Positions 33,339-44,983 of a stretch of DNA of 64,000 nucleotides are shown here, piece by piece. Under the pieces are notes generated by a model. The model worked only from the letters and a program-made list of their open reading frames with translations. It searched no databases and was not told the DNA's origin. The DNA comes from Coptis chinensis (Eukaryota > Streptophyta > Magnoliopsida > Ranunculales > Ranunculaceae): the NCBI GenBank assembly GCA_015680905.1, contig CM027381.1, positions 52,704,501-52,768,500 of the forward strand. The letters run 5' to 3'. The position numbers were made by a program, and so were the translations under genes. The first letter of the stretch is position 1; each line of letters starts with the position of its first letter.

Positions 33339-34754
33339 ACAGTACGAAACCGATGAGAGTTGAAGATTCCAACCAAGTTTCCATGATGAAATATTTCTAT
33401 CAAAACCAATGGCCCAAATAGCTGATAGAATGCAGCTAAAGAAACATCATCTTTGGTCAGGCATATTTTGGCTGGATATATTTTCAGGAGGGGACCTGCA
33501 AACGGAAAGCCAAATGAAAATAAGAGACCAAAACAATTATATAAGCACTACAATTAGGCAAACAAATTTTTTGAGCCACATGAAGGAAATAGTGCCGAGA
33601 AAGTTGTATATTGAATTATAGAGAAGTTGCGTATAAGCTGATTTTGGATCTGTAGAAAGCAGGGGAACAACTAAAGCCCAGTAATCCTAATTGCTGCCAT
33701 TGTCATGTATTGATTCATGTAGGTTCAACAAACGTATAAATTTGAACAAAATTATATCTTGGCCGAGTCATGGAGGAGCAATAATATTTACGCACCACAA
33801 CATGCTAATTTAATGGTGGCATTTCTCAATGCTACTAAACTAACCTGCATAATAAGCCACATTGACCAAGCTGTATTTGCCAAAAGCATGGTAAGTGGCC
33901 CTTTAATCCAGTCTAACTTGGAATTAAAATCAATTGCAGATGAGTTCAGGCTGGAATCTTCCTTGTGAGCTGTTGAGTACCAAATCATAAATTTTACGGG
34001 AGGACTTTCATTGAAAGCCACCAACAGTGCCCCTGATATACACAATACCGACCCAAACACCTTTGCCACTTCATAAAGATGTCTCATTGAAATGCTCTCC
34101 ATCATGATAAAATTTGTAATAGGTGACAAAATAAATAAGAGTCCTTTAAACAATCTAGCTACTTAAATTAATTACAAAAAGCTGTATTTGTTACCTTAGA
34201 AAAGTAGACACGATAAATGTAATGGCAAGAATTGTATTAGTGGAAGCAGCAGCAAATGTTGCTGAGGTGTAGTTGAGTGCAACATAGTAGAGATTCAAAC
34301 TTAAAGTCATCCTGAAATTTTCGTAGTTGTACCTCAATTATTAGGAATCTATATATCAACATTTGAAAACAGAGAAGAAAAAGAAAGAAGCTTCTTACCC
34401 AAATAAAGACGCTAAGAAAATTCTGAAAAGTACAGGACATGACATTGGTGGAGCTTGCTTCCTAGAGATAAGTCAGGCGCGTCAATAACTAAACAACTAC
34501 ACGTGCACCATGGTAGAAACAACTATAATTTGAATGAAGTACCTTTCTAGTAAGAAACTGAATGGAGCTAAGGCAAGCGAAGCAAAGGCTTGCCTATAAA
34601 CCACAAATACACAAGGGGTCATTCCTTCATCAATTGCTGCCTTAGATAGCAAGGCCATGCCAGCATACAGAAATTGTGTGAGGAGCATTGCAAGATAAGG
34701 CTTTTGGGTCTCAAGAAACACTGAAATACTAAGAAAATTCTTCATCTTGCTCAT
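33339..34754 (-). pseudogene. WAT1-related (EamA/DMT) transporter gene fragment, five exons
   Basis: Exons on the minus strand: 34754-34543 (QKPYLAMLLTQFLYAGM, FVVYRQAFASLALAPF), 34461-34399 (APPMSCPVLFRIFLASLF), 34311-34195 (LSLNLYYVALNYTSATFAAA), 34103-33845 (VFGSVLCISGALLVAFN, DWIKGPLTMLLANTAWSMW) and 33495-33339 (LLKIYPAKICLT; FFSCILSAIWAIGF, SSWKLGWNLQLSSVSYC). Introns have GT...AG ends except before exon 4, where AG has become AT, and exon 5 contains a frameshift. The last exons are missing, so about two thirds of a 10-helix plasma-membrane or vacuolar transporter remain. A TATA-like 'ctataagtag' about 40 bp upstream of the ATG suggests part of the promoter was captured too. Confidence 0.88.
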
Positions 34755-35280
34755 AGTGAATGCATTAACTATGAGATGCTCCTCTACTTATAGTGTTTTG
34801 AATCTAACTAACCGCAACTTATTCTTGCAAAAGTATCTCCTGTGCTGTTGTCAGACCAACTTAAGGTTAGCAGGAAATTTGCCACAGAAAGATTTTGTCA
34901 ATGGGACCTGTTTTGTAGTGCACATTTTTATTTTTATTTTTTCGATACGGAGATAGGTGAGCGATAGGGTAAACCCGCCAGTTCATTCGATAATTTTTTG
35001 CCAGTAAATGGACACCTTTTGTTTTTTGCTAAAAAAAAATGAAATATGCTGATCATTGGTGTTTTTGCTTACTGGAAAGTGTAGTATACCAAAATCTTAC
35101 CCGTGCTGGTTTTGGAGAGGACCCTACATCCTAATTTCATTTCTCTGTCTTGATGATCATTATAACTTTGGAGCTTATTATTTTAACGGTATAGTGATCA
35201 GAAATGACTCAATGTCTACTTTCTATAATAAAGAAAGGAATGTGGAAACACAAGCTTACATTCTCATGCGAATTTTCTAC
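34755..35280 (-). other. Sequence between WAT1 and beta-galactosidase fragments
   Basis: The right part follows the GT donor after exon f of beta-galactosidase (35280) and is probably its intron. The left part is WAT1 upstream sequence. No exon seen. Confidence 0.4.
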
Positions 35281-35835
35281 CTTTTCAAAAGCATCATATG
35301 ACTTATGGGCATGATAGCTCCCCTCCTTGAAGCTGCAGCAGACCCCTTAGGGAGTTCCAAAGCTAGCAAAAATTATAGACAAAATTTCCTGCCCAAGAGA
35401 ACACCTTAAATGAGCTTTGGGCCTTAATGGCCGGTTGATTGTTCCAGAGACTCGCCTCTGATAACTTAACAATGTCGGTTGCAATTCAAATATATCAGCA
35501 CAAACGCTGTCAACGGTTCGGCTAACCAAAGAAATTCCATTTGGGTCACCGCCCCATTCTTCAAATATGACTAAAAGGTTACCGCTTGGATTCAGCCATG
35601 AGCGGGGGACATGATACCTGCATCGAACATAAAAGATTGATTAGGTAACATTGATTAACATAAACTATGTAATTAGGAAAGGTCACCTTTGCCTCACCAT
35701 CTCTGGGAGGCATCTCCGCAATTGCTTAGGCATTTCTTCTCGTCATACGTTCTAGTATAACTGCAACTACCACAGGTACCAGATGCTTTATATGCAAGCT
35801 AGTAATGCCCAATGCTCTGCTCATTTATCCATTGA
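35281..35835 (-). pseudogene. Beta-galactosidase (GH35) fragment, 3' exons
   Basis: Two exons on the minus strand. Exon e, about 35835-35698, reads KGQWINEQSIGHY then [14 protein letters not shown] and [14 protein letters not shown], with a stop replacing the Trp of the usual GRYW. Exon f, 35617-35281, reads [34 protein letters not shown] and [10 protein letters not shown], i.e. the jelly-roll end and start of the C-terminal lectin-like domain, with TAA in frame after FASFGTP. Splice sites are preserved (donor GTGAGG, acceptor GATGCAG). Plant GH35 enzymes trim cell-wall galactans in the apoplast; the catalytic Glu residues lie far upstream and are not in this copy. Confidence 0.9.
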
Positions 35836-35954
35836 CCTTTACCCATGTTAAATCGAAAGTAGTCTAAAAGCATTACAACAAAGGAAAATACATCATATCA
35901 GGCCATTAGAAAAGGATGGTTAATATAGACCTTGAAATCCTTACAAAAAAGTGG
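35836..35954 (-). other. Intron remnant and deletion junction next to element A
   Basis: Intron-like sequence ending where the truncated 5' LTR of A begins. About 50 bp of that LTR and at least one beta-galactosidase exon are missing here. Confidence 0.6.
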
Positions 35955-37488
35955 CCAATTATGTGATTAATAAGTAAGAGTTAGTACTGTTATCGTGTTC
36001 TTATGTATTTCAGGCATTGAAGTCTAATATGTGCAAAAATGCGCCCCTTTTGCGAGATAAGGAGCAAGGGTTGGTTGCTAAGAAATTCTATGATAAAAGG
36101 CCAAGATTCAAGGAGAAAAACCATTTTTAAAGCCCGGTCAAAGCTGAAAAGTCAAAGTCAACGCAGGCAGAAACATCACACAAAAGTCAGCAGAACTTTC
36201 GAAGGCCGTATCTTTGGACTCAAACCTCGGAATTGGGCCTACCTTATGTCAAAACGACCGTCTTGGAATGAACTTTCTAATAGTCCAAGCCTTGACCCAA
36301 TTAGAAGAGCATAAGTGGATGAAAAGGCTATTGAAGTCAAATCCAGCTGAAAAGTGCTTTGTGGATTGAAGTACTGAGATTTTGGCTCGATTTTCTGGCC
36401 CAAAATGGGCTCCTCTGCCCATTCATGATTATGTGGATCTGGTCTCCTCCATTTAACAAAGAAAGACTTAGCTCTTAAGGATACCTAGATCTAGATCAGA
36501 AAATTAGTTTGGAATTTAATTTTTTACTTAGCAATTCATTTTTCTAGTTAGTTGGAATTAGTGAATGATCCAAATACTTAGTTTTAATTCATTAAATTAG
36601 TTTATATAGATTAATCTAGTTAGTTGTCAATTATATTAGTTGTTAGAACAAGTTTTGAATCTTAGAATAAAATACTTAGTTTATATTTCAATCTTCAATT
36701 TCGAATTCAATCTTGCGTTCATAGATTTAGTTGTTTTAAATTGATAATTAGTATTCATAATTTTAGTTCTAGATTAGTTTGAATTTCAGTTGTAATCCAT
36801 TTTGAATCTTAGACTATTGTTAAATTAGATTAAGAAAGTTAATTAGTTATTCAATAATGACTTGTTTTGATTATTCCTATTTTAGAAATGATAGTATGAT
36901 GATTCTAGGCTAAAACCTCCATTAGAGGGGTTTGAAGAAGCCTTGATGAAACTTGATTGTTGTTAGCATAGAAATTGGTCGTAATATTCTATTATATTAT
37001 AGAAAGTAATTAGTTCACAATGAGAATGGGTTTGATTGCTTCACATACTAGTTGTTAGTTGGTAAAGATTACCATAAACAATTAGAGATTAGAAACACCC
37101 AATTGTTATGCGAAAGCATTTCAATTCAGACTACGACATTTCTTCGTTAGTTTATTAAGTTGAATCAAGGTGGAATCAAATTCCCCTAATTCATTATCAT
37201 ATTTTCAATTTAGTATTTTCGTAGTTGAATTATCGTATCTTGATTAGTTGAATTACCATCGTAGTATAAATTCCATCGTTACTCTTATTGACTTTGATAG
37301 ACTGATTATCGTAGTTAACATTGAATTCTAAAGAACTAGGAGTGGAACGAATTCTCTACTCCACTTATTGCAATAGCCTCGAGAGTAGAAAACTTTGATA
37401 AGATAATATTAACTAGAAAATAGTTCTAGTTTTACTTGCTTATAGTTTCGTAGCTTATGCATAGGAAAAACTATCTTTTACTTTATCA
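35955..37488 (+). repeat. 5' LTR of A, 5'-truncated
   Basis: Aligns with 45038-46573 with scattered single-base differences. The first ~50 bp of the 3' copy (TGATAAAAACCC onward) have no counterpart; unrelated sequence precedes 'ccaattatgtgattaataag'. Ends CTTTATCA. Confidence 0.9.
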
Positions 37489-37490
37489 AA

Positions 37491-37508
37491 TGGCACCGCT
37501 GCCATCTT
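37491..37508 (+). other. Primer binding site of A (tRNA-Asp type)
   Basis: TGGCACCGCTGCCATCTT, two bases after the LTR. One transition from the H site TGGCGCCGC. Confidence 0.8.
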
Positions 37509-38178
37509 AGTTTTGTTTAGAATTGTTTACATTAGTATTGTTAGTCTTCCCAAAGTCCCATTAAACCCACCCACCCTTGTTTGGTTCTAACCGTGATTGT
37601 CTGGTTCAGAAATTAAAAAAAATTCCTAGGAAAAAGCACGGGTTAAGCCTATCGCCATCTAAAAGGCTAACTTTGAGCTACCAAGGTTATTCGAACTCGG
37701 AACTTCCCGATTATAATTCGACCAGCTTCTATCAAGGAAAATTTCGAGCACCCCCTGTGCTGAAGCGCCTGGAACTCGAGTTGGACTTGAGCGCGACCCG
37801 CTCCCTGTCTACGCTATTTCTGAGCACAACCCACGCCCTCTGTTGGAGCAGCCCGATTTTCACAAGTCAGTTCAAACTTCCATTTCTTCAAGTTATTCAC
37901 TATTTCTAACTTGTTAAATACACTGAGCTCAAGTAAACAAGATGCTATGCATAAGCGAAGCAAGGAGGCATTCAGGTACTTCTTTCTTCCACTCTTCGCA
38001 TCTCCTGTTAGAGGATTTATACTAGCATATCAAGCTTGTTTTGACTGTTGTCGTGTTTCTTTAATATTGGACTTAGCCTTGCATGAGATTAAGGTCAAGT
38101 AGAGAAAAAACGACTAACGTAATCTATCGTGAACGTCAACATACACACCAATCTAGTATACCACACACTACACCTGAA
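37509..38178 (+). other. Leader of A
   Basis: Untranslated leader with a GC-rich 'gagcgcgacccgc' stretch near 37790. A 63-codon frame (37911-38102) recurs in B (minus, 60953-61171) because the leaders are homologous. The similarity FFLPL...PVRGFILAYQACFD is high enough that a small leader peptide cannot be excluded. Confidence 0.5.
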
Positions 38179-39069
38179 ATGATGGCTGAAGAAAGAGAGT
38201 CTCATCTCTCTGACTTTTACAAAGCCTTGAACGATAGCCTAAAATCTTGCATCGTTCTTGTAGACCCAGTGGTGGATATCCGAATCCCCCCATATATATT
38301 TAATTTGTTACCATGAAAAACCTTATCAGCATATGCGTAGGATTGAATAAGTCTTTACCACATTCCATCATCCTACGGTTGGTGCAGAACAAATTAAACT
38401 GAGGGTGTTTCCTTTCACCCTAGCCAACAAGGCGGCGTTTTGGTTAACAGCCCAAGCGCCTAATTCTATGGACTCATGGGCCAAATTTGTTCAACTATTT
38501 ATGGAACATTTTTACCTACCACTGAAGACAGATGAAATGCTTTCCAAGATTCATTTTTTTCGACATAATCCTCATGAATCCTTTTCAGAGGCTTGGAATC
38601 GTTTCACTGACCTTCTTATAGAGTGTCCACATCATAACCTTGCGAAAGACACGTTAGTTCGTGCCTTTTTCAAGGGACTTTTACACCACCATAAAGAATT
38701 ACTTTATATAATGAATGGGGGTAGTTTCCTCAGTAAAGGAGAGCCTCAGAGGCTTATAAATTTTTAGAAGATCAAACAAAGCGTAATAATAACGGGGGTA
38801 GTGACGATATCTCCCGCTCCGCTAGTTCTTTTTCAACAGTTAAGTCTACCAGTATGTTTGAGGTTAAATTTGATCCTGAGCTTAAAACTCTAATTGAACC
38901 CTTCATTAAAAAGGTAGAAGCTATTTCTGTTCAACAAAAGCCTACCCTTGTCATGAATATCAACTTTATTCCATGTAATTTCTGTTTGAGTCATGCGCAT
39001 CCCGACTCCTATTGTCCTCTAGTCTATGAACAGCAATCCGCACAGACCGAACAATGTTTGTTCCATTAA
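38083..39069 (+). pseudogene. Athila-type gag of A
   Basis: Likely start ATG at 38179 (MAEERESHLSDFYKALNDS). A small deletion at about 38313 removes the VVHGLDHE segment present in B and breaks the frame. The core continues open at 38405-38767: FPFTLANKAAFWLTAQAPNS, FVQLFMEHFYLPLKTDEML, FSEAWNRFTDLLIECPHHNL, the Retrotrans_gag domain. 38854-39069 carries the knuckle CNFCLSHAHPDSYC (CX2CX4HX4C). Beyond it a Gln/Asn-rich tail with NPNYGWRNN is readable. The protein would form the virus-like particle. Confidence 0.85.
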
Positions 39070-39555
39070 TAGCGAACCTAATGCACCTTGGTAACAAAAC
39101 CCCAACTACGGTTGGCGAAATAATCAACAAGTTACACCTCCAGCGTATAATAATCAAAACGTTAGGTCAGAAAACAATTACAATTAAGCTCCACGTAGAC
39201 AAAGACAAGGACAAGGTAATTATAATAATTATAATGCAAATAGAGGTATCGTTAATCATAACTATCACAACCCACCTGTTAATAATCAACGTGAGATAGT
39301 TCCTGTCACACCACCTATCACAACTACACATCCACAACCGGATTGTTTTGATGCCTTTATGCAAACCCAACAACAGATTTTACAAGCCATCTAACTTTCT
39401 TTACAACAGTTAGCCCAAGAGAAAGTACAAACCAAAGGTGTGTTTCCAGGTCAAACGATACCTAATCCTAAAACAACAAACACAGCCTTTGAGGTAAACG
39501 GTAATACTAGTAAGGAAAATGCAAATGTAGGTGAGCTAAATGCCATCAATCCAGA

Positions 39556-40389
39556 GTGGTTGATAACACTGTAACTATGCCTGTAGTTATCCCACCAGTA
39601 GTCCCTACACTGGATATTGAACTAGATAACGAAATAGAAACTGACGATCCTACCCCTGTAGAGGTACCAGTTAAACCACAACCTAAGAAACAGAAAGCCA
39701 AAGTTAGACATCCTGTTGATCCATACGTTAAATATAGAGAGAAACCACTATTTCCCCAGAGATTAGCAATGTTAAACAAGGATACAAACTTTGATGAGAT
39801 TAGGGAAGTTTTCAAGAATCTAACGATAAACCTACCATTTCTAGAAGTGATTAAAAAGTTACCTCACCATGCTAAGTTTCTTAAAGAGTTGTGCACTACT
39901 AGGCGTAAGACAAATATTCCCAAAGACGCCTTTTTAACTGAACATTTTCCAACTTTATCAGAACATAATGGAATCGTTAAGTACAAGGATCCTGGTCGTC
40001 CTACTATACAATGCACGTTAGGAGATTCCCACACGACGACCTCGCTATTAGACCTGGGGGCAAGTGTTAACTTATTCCCGTATTATTTATATAAACAAAT
40101 AGGTCTACAGGAGATGCAACCTACTAAAATGACATTGCAATTAGTTGATCAGTCTATTAAGTATCCTAAGGGTGTGGTTGAAAATGTGCTTGTTAAGGTT
40201 CAAGATTTCTACTATCCTGCTGATTTTGTTATCCTCGATACTGAAGTCGCTAACGACTCTGTTCCGATCATTTTAGGGTGTCATTTCTTGGCTACTACCA
40301 ACGCGCTCATAAACTGCTGCAATGGTTCGATGTCCATGTCTTTTGGCCATCTTTTTGTGGAGGTAAATGTTTTTAAAACGACAAAATAG
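39556..40389 (+). CDS. Athila-type aspartic protease region of A (open, 277 codons)
   Basis: Uninterrupted frame. It begins in the Pro/Val/Thr-rich linker (IETDDPTPVEVPVKPQPKKQ), then FDEIREVFKNLTINLPFLEV, AKFLKELCTTRRKTNIPK, the active site SLLDLGASVNLFP (catalytic Asp-Leu-Gly-Ala-Ser), LQLVDQSIKYPKGVVENVLV, FYYPADFVILDTEV and ILGCHFLATTNALINC. Expected activity is cleavage of the gag-pro polyprotein. Upstream, ELNAI corresponds to the B linker's ELNAITTLHSGRVVDN, but the frame is shifted at about 39545, so this is a part of a once longer polyprotein rather than an independent gene; the ATG is incidental. It stops at 40389 before any RT. Confidence 0.8.
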   Translation: MVDNTVTMPVVIPPVVPTLDIELDNEIETDDPTPVEVPVKPQPKKQKAKVRHPVDPYVKYREKPLFPQRLAMLNKDTNFDEIREVFKNLTINLPFLEVIKKLPHHAKFLKELCTTRRKTNIPKDAFLTEHFPTLSEHNGIVKYKDPGRPTIQCTLGDSHTTTSLLDLGASVNLFPYYLYKQIGLQEMQPTKMTLQLVDQSIKYPKGVVENVLVKVQDFYYPADFVILDTEVANDSVPIILGCHFLATTNALINCCNGSMSMSFGHLFVEVNVFKTTK

Positions 40390-41362
40390 TTCCCAGATAT
40401 AACTTTGGATGGAGAGGTTTGCATGATCGAGAGCTTAGCTCAAGATTATTTCAAAACCACGTTTCTTGATAATCAAATGCACAAATTCTTTTCCTTTGGA
40501 AGTTTCAATTTCGACGAGAACTCCCTGGAAGTCGAGGAAGATTTCCTTTGACTCTTTTGCAACTCTTCCTTGCCACCTCGCGAGTCCCTCCTTGTCAACA
40601 TACATTCATCCCTTGACGCTATGACGGAAGATAAAATTTTCACCCTCTATCCCAGTGATTCCTTTGACCCACCTATTGAGGAATGTCTTGCATATCTCAA
40701 GGCTTCTAATGATCTAGACCTGAGAGCTCTAGCCGAGCCCCATTCATCTACCTCACATCATCCTATCACTCATTCATCTTCCATCACCAATTTTCCCCAC
40801 CTTCCACCTTTTCAAAGGAACCTTGAGTTTGTACTTGACTCTCTTGTTTCTCCTGTGTTTCATGATTTTCAAAATCCTTCTAATACAGAAATAATTCCCA
40901 AGGAAAAGGCACTTGACACCTTCATTTTTAGAATTGAGACAGTTCCTACCTACACCATGAATGAGTTTTGTGCTAAACCCACATTCCCATTTTTTTCCAT
41001 TCTTTCCTTCTAAAACTTATACATATCCAACATATCTTCCACAAACATCCATTTTCTCACGATCATTCACTTGGACACCCTTTCATTCAAAGATGAAGAA
41101 GAAGGTGTATGCTCGGTTACGTTCTAGGTATATCAGACTTCGCTTTCATTTCACTAAGTTGCGTCGTAGAAAATCTTGGTGCTTGATTCTATTTGGGGGT
41201 GCATTCCATGTTAATTATTTATGGAAAAATTCACAACTATTTTGGTTGTTGATATATGGTAAACTGCATGTTCATTATATACATATGTTAGAGATGAAGT
41301 CTCAGAAATCTGACTTTAAAAGACCCACGTTTAAAACAAATTTTCTAAACTCTGTTCTATAA
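40390..41362 (+). pseudogene. Post-protease ORF of A
   Basis: After a stop the sequence continues in frames 40570-41013 (FTLYPSDSFDPPIEECLAYL, LPPFQRNLEFVLDSLVSPVF) and 40961-41362. B has the same protein on the minus strand (58238-58717: FTHYPCDSSNSPIEKCLAYL, PPPFQRNLEFALNPLVS). The FQRNL and FHDF motifs recur in E2 (FQRNLKFALKP; MIHNFL) and H (FQRHL), so this block is conserved across the lineage although it has no known domain. The final part contains the first polypurine module (41192-41201). Confidence 0.55.
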
Positions 41363-42206
41363 AATTTGTTTGGGGGTGGGGTGTTGGTCGTTCCATCCGA
41401 AACTCTGTTCTATAAATTTGTTGTTTTGATGTTGTTTTTATTGTTTTTAGTATATTAGATGTTAAGTTGTTAAATTCAGTAGTTAAATTTGAATTCTGTA
41501 GTTAATTATTATTTGAAATTCTATTTTAATTTAACTTGGATTTTGTCTAAGCATGCGATGATTTTTGCGTAAATCCCACCTTCCCGAATTGTTTGGGGGT
41601 GATATTATTATTTTTAGCATTGCCTTTATCTGATCCACCATTTTAGAAGTAATTTTACAATGAGTTGGTCGAGAATGTTGCTACTATTGGTGTAGCTATG
41701 ATTAGATATTGTGGTAGGATGAAATTTCAATGAGTTAGGAAGTTGCTATTCTAAATTCAATCTAAAAGATATTAGGTTGGTTTTGGAATAATGAATCTGG
41801 GTTGTTTCCGTTTTAGGTTTTGGAAATATTTTGTTTCCGACAATTGCCTTAAATTTTTTGGCAACCTGTTAATTTGTTTTAGAAACTAAAACCCTATATA
41901 TACTTGATTTATTCTACACACAAAACCTACACATCTCACTTTCATCTCTCACCCTGAACCTCTACATTTTTCCTTTTATTTTTCACTTCACCCTGTTCTT
42001 CACACACGGAGCGCGCCCCACACCCAACACACCCCATTTCTGAGCGCACCCTGCACTGAAAACACTGTAACTCAAATTTGAGGGGAGCACGACCCGCGCC
42101 CTACCAAGACCATTTCTGAGCGCACCCCGCGCCCTGACCTTCGTAGCCCCAGAAATTTTTGATTTTTTGTGAGTTGTTCCAGGGTTCTTTGTAGCACTTC
42201 TAGAGT
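41363..42206 (+). other. A non-coding region with polypurine modules
   Basis: TTTGGGGGTG at 41369-41378 and 41592-41601. A GC-rich block with 'gagcgcacc' repeats lies at 42005-42140 and resembles the leaders. No gene. Confidence 0.6.
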
Positions 42207-43064
42207 GTGTTTATTGTGATGCCATCTCCTACAATCATACCGGAGCAGTCTTCTGAAGATTTGTTCCAAAGCGACACCTATGGTGCTTGGTTTCACGAGG
42301 TGATCATACACGTAGGCTGGGAATCGCTAATGGTAAGACCTTATGAACATTATTCTCCGACACTTACATCTTATTTTTATGATAATTGTAAGTTCTTTGG
42401 TAAACTAGATGGAGAACTTGTTCTCTATCACCATTGAGGATGAACCAATGGAAATTACCAAGTTCTTGCTAGCTTTTGTTCTTGGACTTGCTATGCCCGC
42501 TGAAATACAAGACTCACAAGCCTATTTGGTCGATAATATGTACATTTATAACTATGAGAATTTGCATGAGCATTATGGGGTAGGAATATTTAGGATAGAG
42601 GACCAAGGGGAATATAACGTTGCCCTTGGAAGCCTGTCCATGAACGTGGGCACTGTTATGTTTTGGATCATGCTAAACATTAGAGGGGAATGGCGTTATT
42701 CTTCTGCGAATGATGAAACTTGTGATATTTTCCTTGCTTTAGCTGGGGGACGTATACTTTATGATATTCCCCAGACCATAATGTCTAGTTTAGCATGAAC
42801 CCATAGCATGAGGCATAAGTACCTTCTTATGCCTATTTTAGTTTGCCGTATTATGCTATATTTCTTTCCTGTTTTTTGTGCCCGCTTCACGTTTTGGGTT
42901 GGGGTCGACATTGTGAAACCCACCATTTGTATTATTCAATCTTTTCGTGCAATGACTTGGCAAGGGTGGAGGATACAACCTCATCAGGTTGTACCTTACA
43001 CCCATCCGACCAAGTGGTGCTTAACAGGTTAGCGATCGTAGATGATAAATGGCATGAAGCCTAG
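42207..43064 (+). pseudogene. 3' ORF of A; resembles a plant transposon-protein domain
   Basis: Three overlapping frames. 42207-42437 reads VIIHVGWESLMVRPYEHYSP and YFYDNCKFFGKLDGELV; 42409-42798 reads FSITIEDEPMEITKFLLAFV, LGLAMPAEIQDSQAYL, IFLALAGGRILYDIP; 42808-43064 is the tail. A one-base frameshift near 42430 joins the first two. The pattern (W...L...P...V.EFY..., then a strand-helix motif, then a hydrophobic segment) resembles the Transposase_32 'putative plant transposon protein' domain that accompanies Athila-like elements. The assignment is from recalled pattern, not a search. E2 has a more decayed copy; E1, H and B lack it. Confidence 0.4.
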
Positions 43065-44970
43065 CAAATCATCATGGCATGGCAAGATGTGAAGGAACCT
43101 CATTTCTTCTTATGAAAAGGAGGAGGATGACGCTTAAACGATAGAGATAAGGTAAGTTTTTATTTTAGTTAGTGTCTGCTTATGTCCTAAGCAATTTGAT
43201 TCTTGTTATCCCATAACGGGTGGAACTCATATAGAGTTGCGTCTGTTTTTCTTTATCTATATTAGTCTATTTTAACTTTGTTTTGCAGATGCTCTAAATT
43301 TTCACGTGTTTCAATGGTAACTCCTATCCTCCTTAATTCTTTACTTTGAGGACAAAACATTTTTTTGTTTGGGGGTGGCATAGAAACACGGGTAAATTAA
43401 GGCACCTGTTAGGATATAGATATGTACAATATGCACTTGTTTTCTAGTAAAAAGTTCAAAAATTCAAAAAAATTAAAAAAATTAAAAAAAATAAAAAAAA
43501 AAAAAAAAAAAAAGTTATGCTATACACTTAGGATTATTGGTATTGTTTTCTTTCTCTATGCTTTTAATAATCTAGAAGTCTCACGTTAGCTTTTGCATTA
43601 TAATAGTTTTTAGAAACTTAGGTTAATATGTAGGTAATAATCTTTATATCTTTCTATAAATATATTACATGAGTATCTATGATTGTTTGGTAGTAAGTTT
43701 CTAAAATCTAGGCTAGAGTACTTATTCTACAAATCTTGTGAGAATATAGCTTAAAGCCTTATATAAGTGAAATATTTGAGAAATGACACAAGGGAGAAGT
43801 AAATTCCGGATAGAGAAATCACACTTCCACTTGCTTGATCATTATACCATATCCTAAGTGAGAATTTAGGCCCTCTTTGGATCGATATAACCAAAAATTT
43901 AAACCTATGAATTATTTTCCGCTAGTCGCCCCTCTGAGCCTTTTTTTAGCCTTTCATAAACCACAATTCCTTCACCTTTTACAAAAACAAAAATAAATAA
44001 AAAATCAACCTACCCATTTTAGAACGAGTCTGAGAACAAGATGAGTGAAGAAAACAAAAGAGAAAAACTTGTGTAAGCAAAAATTAGTTAGTTGCTTCCG
44101 AAAAGAAAAAATAAAAGAAGTTTCCATCCAAAGAAAAGAAAAGAAAAGAAAAATAAAAATAGAAACAAAATAAAAACCCCAAATATAGAATATAAGGAGT
44201 TAAAAAGCCAAAATAAAAAGGCTAAGGATGGAAACAAAGTGTAGAAGCAAAAGAACAAGGTTTTCTCTAGTTACAGAATTGAATATGAAGATTCTATTAT
44301 CTCAGACTAGTTCTTTTTGAATATCCATTTCCTTCATTCTTAAACAATCACCTAATCCACGCAACACCTAATAAAGACCTCTAGCTCAATTAGGAATAGG
44401 TTAGTGTGATAGTAAGTGGCAGATGTGTTTGATCGACTTCGGCTTCCTTGTGTGTCATTGAGATTGTAAGGTAAAGCCTGCCACTGCACACTGGAGTAGC
44501 GAAACTTGAGCGAAAAAATCAGAGTGTTTTTTTCTTGACTTTTATGTGAGGACCTACTTAAGGACGCTATTCCAAAGTTTCAGAAACGGACCTGTTAGTG
44601 CGTTTCATAGTATTACTCATTGTATATATATATTTATTCGTAGATGATTGATTATTATGCATATATTAGCTTAGGTTTTGACTTGATTATTCTGTATTAA
44701 TTACTAGTGAGATGTATAGATAATTGAGACATAAATAAGGAAACAATAGTTTTATTTCCTAGTAGTTGTAGTATAGATGAAGTTTGTGAGTACCTTCACT
44801 GGAAAACTCTCACGAGGCTATAACTCATCCACTAAGAAATTCCTAGTGGTTTAAGGCCTTGTTGCATAGGGTCAATGCAATCGCACTCGGCGAAACGAGA
44901 TTAGTTAGAACTCCATTTTTGGTCACTTATTCTAATTTCTCATATTTGCTTGAGGACAAGCAAAATGCTA
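43065..44970 (+). other. A 3' non-coding region
   Basis: About 1.9 kb without a gene. It contains the fourth polypurine module (TTTGGGGGTG at 43368-43377, preceded by 'ttgaggacaa'), an A-rich stretch with a poly-A run near 43485-43512, 'cacttgcttgatca' and 'gctcaattaggaatagg' words shared with D, E2 and H, and a second 'ttgaggacaa' at about 44950. Confidence 0.6.
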
Positions 44971-44983
44971 TTTGGGGGTGGTT
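44971..44983 (+). other. Polypurine tract of A
   Basis: TTTGGGGGTGGTT directly before the 3' LTR (TGATAAAAACCC). H has TTTGGGGGTGGTG at the same place. Confidence 0.85.

Noticed and set aside
37911..38102. Small conserved gene in the A and B leaders
   Set aside because: Similarity is explained by homologous leader DNA and there is no independent sign of translation; kept only as a remark.
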